From: Zelopaecilomyces penicillatus
Taxonomy: Eukaryota > Ascomycota > Sordariomycetes > Hypocreales > Pseudodiploosporaceae
DNA length: 64,000 bases
Direction: 5' to 3'
Assembly: GCA_005765155.1 (NCBI GenBank)
Contig: VCCP01000002.1
Coordinates: forward strand, 124,001-188,000
Shown here one piece after another: positions 57,649 through 64,000 of this stretch (the stretch's first letter is position 1; every line of letters begins with the position of its first letter). A program made the position numbers and the translations under genes. The notes beneath the pieces are model-generated. The model was not told the DNA's origin and searched no databases. It was given only the letters and a program-made list of their open reading frames with translations.

Positions 57649-58613
57649 GGCGTGTTTGTTGTAGGAAACCCCAATGTCAAAGACTCAAGTTCAATATTGC
57701 GCTCTGCACCCAATTCCAGCAATCATACACGGACAGACGAGCTCAACTGAATCAAATCTAGCATGGGGAGGATTGATTAATCCGAGTATGTAAAGATTGA
57801 TCTCGCGTCTTTCTCCTTCAGATCCAATGCTCCAATCATGTAACATTGACCAATGCTGAGTAGTTTGTGAGAATTGGAGGCTGAGTTCGCCTGATGGAGA
57901 AAAGAGGAAAAAGACCCGGCCGGCAATCCCGCCCCCACAAACGCGGAGAAAGTGGGTCTGGACCTCGGCACTTTCGGCTGGTCGTTATGCTGGGATTCGC
58001 CTCCACCTCCCAGCCTCACACATCGCCAGCTTGCTGCATTTAGATTCCTCTTGCCTTATCAATGTCTTCAACTATAGGGCTTGAATTTCCTGACATTTTG
58101 AAAGCTAAATTATTTGGAACATTGGGAAATGCATCAACTCCAACCATGTAGATGCTGTGTGTCATTAGCTTCACAATTCACACTTCATAATTGATAGTAA
58201 TACCTGTAGTTTGAAAAAAGAGATGGAAAAAAAGACATGCATGGACAAAGTAAAACAAACAACATGTAGTTGGGAATTCTAGAAACCAGAAGAAAGCTTC
58301 GTGTCCATTACCTGTTTAATGATGAGTACTATCAATTCTGAAGTTATGCAAATTGAAGCGTAAGTACTCCTACACTTGACGGGCGGTGCATGACGAAAGT
58401 ACTACTTGGTCTACTCCACCCCTATACCGACCATATAAATACCGTCAGTTGATTCCCCGACATCGCGCAGGACGTCCTCTCTTCATAGCCCGTCCTCTGT
58501 AAGAGCCTGTATCTGGAGTCTTGCTTTCTCTTTTGTCTCCCCGTGATGGCAAGGATTGCTCACTTTCAGTGTCCGAAGCGCGCTGATCGCTAGACTGATC
58601 ACTGGCTACTGAG
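57649..58613. other. Intergenic, no gene seen
   Basis: Promoter of the hydratase-like gene, then 3' flank of the unknown protein. Nothing else supported. Confidence 0.5.
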
Positions 58614-59857
58614 TCATGGTCTGACAGCTATTTCATCGCTGACATTAGCACTTTTACATACAATGTTCGCAATGTTCTGGAAACCAAAAAAAAATAAAAA
58701 ATAGAAAACATCTTTTCAGGTACCTGTGAGATAGACCGAAGACTTTCAGTAAAAGAGAAGTTGATTGGTTCACCAACATCGCTTCTCCGTCTTTTTCGAG
58801 CCGTGCGTCGTTGGCTTGACCTTGTTCGCTTCCTAGTACTGCGGGTTTGACTCTGTGGGGTGATGAGGGTTTGGGGCGCCATGCATGTGGCATTTGCGAG
58901 CTGTTGCGAGCTTAAGGGGTCATATCTCCAATTCAGTTCATGGCCATTTCCTGCGAGGATATGGATGAACCAAACGGCTAGGTTGAAGGTCAGGCTGCCC
59001 TTGTAGTCTTGCGGAGGCTCCCACGGGATCGAGACATATTCCATCAACCCTTTCTCGGTAACAATCTCATGCAATGGTATATCTTCATCCGTGCTTAGAG
59101 GCTTGATTCTGAAGATAAAGGCCTCGTGCGTTGTCAAAATGCAACCATATCGACAACCGCGGGTTATACAATACGTAAAGGCCTGTCGTATTGGCATGAC
59201 CTCGTTGTGTTTGATTGCACCGTAATTCCATGTCCCAGTTTCTTTGTTGAGATATTTCTCCAGCGCAACAGAGCTCTTCCAGTTCGACTTTGTCTTGTAC
59301 TCTTTTGGGAGTCTTTCAACGAAGCTCGATGGACAAACATCGCCATGTGTGCGACACGCAAGCGTGGTACCAGCATCGGGATGAATTCGCCGCCGTTTTT
59401 TCCCAGCCTTTGTAGTTGAGGATACTGGTTCATCAATGGAATCGACTTGGAGCGGATGGCTTCTTTGATTGCGCGCCTCGGGTGATTGGCCAGCACTGGG
59501 AGACCATGTGCAGGCGTTGAAGAATTCGGGAACGGCATCCAACGCCGGCTGGACGATTCCATGACTCCATTTTGTGAGAATGTGTGTCGTGCTGGGCTCA
59601 GTCAACACTATGCGATCTGCTCGTGGCGACATGTAAGGGTAGTTCGGTAGCGATGAGCGCTCTTCGCGGGCTGCATCAATCAGGCGGCGGCCATATATCT
59701 GTTCGAGGGTTGCAAAGCTGAATTCCTTCCACTCTTGTAGTTTCATTGGGGTAAAGTAACTTTTCTTTGAGGAATTTCCATTGCTGTTGGGAAGCCTGTA
59801 TTGTAGTTTTGGGTTTTCATGCGTCAGGAATTCAATGATGGAGGTGGCTTGGACCAT
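58614..59857 (-). CDS. Uncharacterised fungal protein, paired with FTA2-like gene
   Basis: Exons 59857-58724 and 58676-58614 (398 aa). The 47-nt intron (GTACCT, long T-tract, TTCCAG) replaces a hydrophobic unspliced tail by a short polar one (SQNIANIVCKSANVSDEIA). The protein has an N-terminal alpha-helical part, a central low-complexity basic stretch (KAGKKRRRIHPD), a conserved-looking core with VMPIRQAFTYCITRGCRYGCI and SLTFNLAVWFIHILA, and an Arg-rich C-terminal segment (about residues 340-365), which suggests nuclear localisation. I recall similar uncharacterised proteins in other filamentous fungi but no named function. It diverges from the FTA2-like gene; their 514 bp spacer is the likely shared promoter. 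Confidence 0.72.
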
Positions 59858-60371
59858 TTTCTCACGATTTTGACTCTTTCCAAGTCACTGCAAGGGGAGG
59901 GCATGCTAACCGTAGACTTGTACGGCGGCTCATTTCCTTCTTTATAAGACACTTCCTACGCGCCCGGCTTGAGGCTGGAAAAGGAGGTCAGGATCTGAGG
60001 CCGTGGCTCCCACCCACCATCATCACAAAGGTGTGCAATAAAGCAGCACGAGGCTGAAACGCAGCCAGTGTGAAGCTGCCACGCTCAACACTTTCCTGGC
60101 ATGGGAGGCAGCATGCCATCACCGGTTGGCTGCAGGCCCCCCCCCCCCCCCCCCCCCGCAATCCACCCTCCTTTTGCGGTCGCACACCGGTGTCTTGCAT
60201 ACAGCACGGGAGCTAATTGGAAGAGCTAGGGACGAGCCGTCCCATGCCAACCAATAATGGGGGCCACCCCAGCCGCCCAGCGTTTTATAAAGACCTCCCA
60301 GTGGCCGAAGCAACCATCTTCGGCGAATCCAGAATCACGGCGGATGCACCTTTCGTCTCTGGTCGCCGCAC
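59858..60371. promoter_or_regulatory. Shared promoter region with C21 tract
   Basis: 514 bp between two divergent start codons. It holds a 21-base C run (60137-60157). No TATA box is certain. Confidence 0.45.
60137..60157. repeat. Poly-C tract, 21 bases
   Basis: Uninterrupted run of C in the divergent promoter. Length may vary or be misread. Confidence 0.85.
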
Positions 60372-61298
60372 ATGCCTCGACCGCGTAGAAGAACGACCCG
60401 GATAGAAGCACCTTCTGGGCGGCTAGAAGGTCTGCTGCCGCCCTGCGAAGGCCCCAAGCTACATGCCTTTCCATACCCAGATACTCCCATTGAGTGGCTG
60501 GAACGAATCGATAGCGATCGAGACGAGTTCACTGGCAGTGGGGCTGAGGGATATGTATTCAAAGTCAGAATTAGATCGCGGCTATATGCTCTCAAAGTTG
60601 TACGTCCACATCAGAACACTAGAGCTTAACTCCCAGCTGACTTGACGCTCATCAACACATAGTTCAAGTTCTTCAATCCGGAAGACTCGCGATACTACTG
60701 GGGGCCGCTTCTTGGCGAGTCCTTTTCTCCCCAAACAATATCCTACCATACCGATCCCTTCTTTGCGGAATGTCGAGCCTACGGGAGACTCAACGAGGCA
60801 TGTAGAAGGGGGGTCCTGAAACGACAGCTTGCGATTCCTTGCCGCGGTTATCTACTCCTGCGGGGTGAGAACAGAAAGGTACTCGAGAAGAGCGGCGTGG
60901 ACTTGGAAGAAGAATACCTTGACGAGCCCATCGGACTCCACCCAATCCGGGCCATTGTCAAAGATCTCGCATCTTCGGACTTTGGCATCAGTACAAGGAA
61001 CCTGGGCAGAATTCTAAGAGACCTCAGACTGCTAAACAAGCTCAAGGTCTATAACAGGGATGTCCGGAAAGAGAACTTTAGAGATGGGCAGTTGGTCGAC
61101 TTTGGCTCTGCATGGACCGAGCCGCACTGCTTTATATCCCACTCGACAGATAGGTGGGATATAAGAGACGAGAAAGTCAGCGACTTGACCATGTTTGACC
61201 AGATGGTCCGCGTGGAGGGCTTCAAGACAACGGCACGGGGGATGCCAAACTGGGAATACTGCTACAAACTGCGGTCGCGTTCAAGAAAGAGTGGGTAG
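60372..61298 (+). CDS. FTA2-like protein (kinetochore Sim4 complex subunit family)
   Basis: Exons 60372-60599 and 60663-61298 (287 aa). The intron (GTACGT...CATAG) joins LYALKV to FKFFNPEDSRYYW. A diverged kinase-like fold is visible: a Gly-rich loop GSGAEGYVFKV, the Lys strand ALKV, then PIRAIVKDL, KVYNRDVRKENF in place of the catalytic loop (Asp and Asn-like Glu/Asn kept) and QLVDFGSAWTEPH in place of DFG. These segments match the family named after fission yeast Fta2, a Sim4-complex subunit, which in filamentous fungi is often expanded and not kinetochore-specific. Whether this one is catalytically active or acts at kinetochores is unknown. No signal peptide. It diverges from the uncharacterised gene at 59857. 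Confidence 0.7.
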
Positions 61299-64000
61299 CT
61301 ATTCTCTGTGGTAATCAGAGCCTTAGTTCCTAATAAATGTCTTGTTCTGTCATTCCACCTCACCTATTGATGGGGGGTTAATCACAGTTGACAAGTTTAA
61401 ATCCCCTGTGTGTTGTGTCATCTGCAGTTCAACTGCTATGCATCGAGATTCACTGTTGCATAGTTAGCGAGACATTCATAAGTTAGAGCGATCTCCTGGG
61501 AGAGCCTCACCGAACAGTAAGTACAGTTCCCATCTCTCACGTCTAGGGGGCTTCATCGGGCAAAATTATTATACGCTGCTGTGCAATCGACCTTTTGTCG
61601 ATGCTCCTGTACAATCTTTAGGGCCGATCTCTACCGAGATTCAAGATATTAAGGAATGAGTGGTCGCCGAATTGAATATGGAATGATGTTTATTGTGTGG
61701 ATGAAGAAGTTTACATGTGTGGCAAGGCTCGTCACTTTTGGGGATGGCTTTGGACTACATTATAACCACACTATAATGTTTGGCTTTTTGACTGCAGTTA
61801 CAACCCCCCCCCCCTTTTTTTTTCTTTTCTAGCTTGAAAGGGAAGTCACGCAGGGTTCGGTCTGCTGAAGAGAACAGGCCGAAGGGAAATAAGCTCATTG
61901 ACAATGGGAGTCTTCTAGTAAGCTGTGGGAGTAATAGATAGCTTTAGGAAGTCAACCTGCTGTAAGAAAGCCGGTATATGGCTAGCTAGACTGTAAGAAG
62001 CAAAGCAAAAAACAATAGATGCAGATCTTTGGGATCGGATGAAGTAATGAGTACCTATCCCAAGGTAGTGTGTTCGGATAGGTTGAGAAAGTAGCTTAAT
62101 ATGGGTGTGATGAGTCGGGTTGTATAAGCCATGCCGTCAAGTCCAGAAACGGATCTTTTCCCAGATGGGGTCAGAGCCACAGTATGCCTAGTCGAGATTC
62201 CTAGCCTACTTGATCTCTAGTCCGAACAACAATGATGAATGCGCGGTGTACAGTTTGTCATGTTGGGTATATACAGTAATAAGGGTCCTTCAACGTAACT
62301 AAATACAAGTACAATCTTGCCAATTTTTTTTTGGCGCGACACAAGTCATATTGAGAACAAGGCTGCACTTTAGACATGGACCCTAGAGAAGCTCAGAGGG
62401 AATGGAAGTCCAAGTAGCGAGTGAGATACCTGATATACGATTCAAAGCCCATGATCTATAGACCGGTTAATGAATGGGACAAGCCCCACGGCAGTTGGCA
62501 GTCCACTGCGTTCCATTGAACCGGGTAGTTGTTCAAATGAAGTTACGTCCAAGGGTCATAGCCAAACCAACTCATACCAATATAGTTCGCAGCGCAAAGT
62601 TAACTGCTTTGCATTTTACATAATAATATTTATCAATATGCATAGCATATCTGGCAGGCATCTCAAGTGTACTATACAGAATAACACATCTAAATGTGTA
62701 GCCAAACCATGTGCGCCGTGTGGCCAACCCCCTGTGGAAAGGGGGATGTTGTATTCCAGGGGTTTTCAATAAAAAATACGGATGAGAAATATTATTGCGT
62801 TACTGGTAGAGGTGAGAGCTGTGCTATGGATCCAAAAAGTATTTTAAGCTCTATAAAATGGGGTATATCGTTATTCTGGAAAGAATGCAGACAGATGTTG
62901 CACCTCTGGGACCTGTGATGGTGATTGCGGACTTAACCTGGCATAGATGGTTGAGAGACTCGGGTATTGTAGTAGGTTGATTTGGACAGGTTGTTATCCT
63001 TTCGATCATGGGAATGGTTATACATAATCTCCGCCATTCATCTCGTTCCGTTACATACATCTATCTATCTAGTCTCGGCCATCTGTCTTGTCTCGGTGAT
63101 GTTTGGCTAGGCAGACTGTTGGCGCCGAATTAAAACAAAGGCCATGCCAAGCTACGGTAAGAGGGGAAAGTGTGGCTGGCTGGAATGGCCAAAGAAAAGC
63201 AAATCAATATGTACACCTTGGGAATGATGAGGCACTTCATAATGAGCATAGTTTGGATAGGTTGGGAGCGAGTGTGTGAGAGCTCATGGGATGTGTGATA
63301 AGATGTGATGGGGTGGGATGGAATGCAGCAAGACATGAGTCTTGGTTTGCTGGGCCGTATCCATAATAAATGATTTTGCAAGTTTACAGAGAAACAAAAG
63401 AAACAATGATAAGTGATATAGTATAGTACATTACTTCATGTAGCATAGGTAGAGATCGATAGATTCGAACACATTACTCCAAAAAAAAGGTACTGAGCTT
63501 AACATGTCAACCAATGTTACGGTCTTGTCCTGTTGGCAGTGGGTTTGCAAATGACCTCGGGAGGTGTGAAAGAGGCGCGCCCCTATTTCATTCGTCGCCG
63601 TTTGTCCGTCATATTCTAACTGGACGGTCTCTGGCAATCATGCATTTTGTGCGGATCATTCAGCAGGATAATAAGCAGTCTTTGGTAGCTTCTGTCAGAA
63701 TGTGACTTTGAGTCTCACAGTGGTTTGGTTGGTGCCATGCAACATGTTTTCCCCCCTTCGCACGGTAGCCTCAGCAAATCGGTTGGTCGGTCGATCAATC
63801 CATGCATCAGCGGCATCACCAAAATGAAAGTATGGTAGGTATATTCTGTATCCAATAACGAGCAACAAGTCCATGCTTTCCTTCCTTCTGCCAAAGTCAT
63901 GATTGTCTCAGCACAACCATGTCAGCCACCTCCACACACTGTATATCTAGGTACTGCTGTTTCATTGGTGACCAAGTAGGAGTACTGGTACTCTGTGTCG
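61299..64000. other. Intergenic, no gene seen
   Basis: 2.7 kb with only short, unpatterned frames. It holds a C11T9 homopolymer pair at 61804-61823. No tRNA or other RNA gene was recognised. Confidence 0.5.
61804..61823. repeat. Adjacent poly-C and poly-T tracts
   Basis: Eleven C followed by nine T, then a T-rich stretch. Confidence 0.8.

Overview
The window looks like nuclear DNA of a filamentous ascomycete (Pezizomycotina, plausibly a sordariomycete; I cannot name the genus). Reasons: short GT-AG introns of about 45-75 nt, some with CTAAC-like branch points; typical fungal families (S28 and S41 peptidases, KP4-like killer protein, NRPS, SRPK-type kinase, TauD dioxygenase, DUF2235 hydrolase, FTA2-like protein); no operons, RNA genes or CRISPR that I could see. 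Many genes were rebuilt here by joining exons on splice sites and reading frame, so their spans include introns.

Layout. 1-19 kb: sparse, intact genes with long empty spacers: an ATP-grasp-like protein, a secreted S28 peptidase, a small secreted 4-Cys protein, a Caps_synth-type glycosyltransferase, a PLP enzyme of the ACC deaminase/D-cysteine desulfhydrase family, and a secreted S41-type peptidase.

19-44 kb: a decaying accessory stretch. An Old Yellow Enzyme gene has two in-frame stops; a delta-9 desaturase/cytochrome b5 gene has two stops where Trp is expected; an NRPS remnant (T-C-T-E-C, no adenylation domain) is cut at its 5' end and frameshifted; an SRPK-type kinase carries a frameshift; unresolved coding-like pieces lie at 23.3-24.3 kb. 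Between them are intact genes: a KP4-like killer protein, a GH3 beta-N-acetylhexosaminidase, a TetX-like FAD monooxygenase, a trans-aconitate methyltransferase and a TauD-type dioxygenase. The simplest reading is a secondary-metabolism/accessory island losing function.

44-58 kb: mostly core-type genes: a small secreted protein, the mitochondrial RNA helicase Suv3 head-to-head with a VAMP7-like longin SNARE, a small hypothetical, a membrane-anchored SDR, a DUF2235 hydrolase with a His-rich insert, and a peroxisomal (SKL) enoyl-CoA hydratase-like protein. 58-64 kb: an uncharacterised protein head-to-head with an FTA2-like (kinase-fold) protein across a 0.5 kb spacer holding a C21 tract, then 2.7 kb with no recognisable gene.

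I found no clear undescribed multi-gene system. The best candidates for follow-up are the divergent FTA2-like/unknown pair, the decaying NRPS island, and the secreted protein whose 63-nt in-frame intron lies inside the signal peptide.
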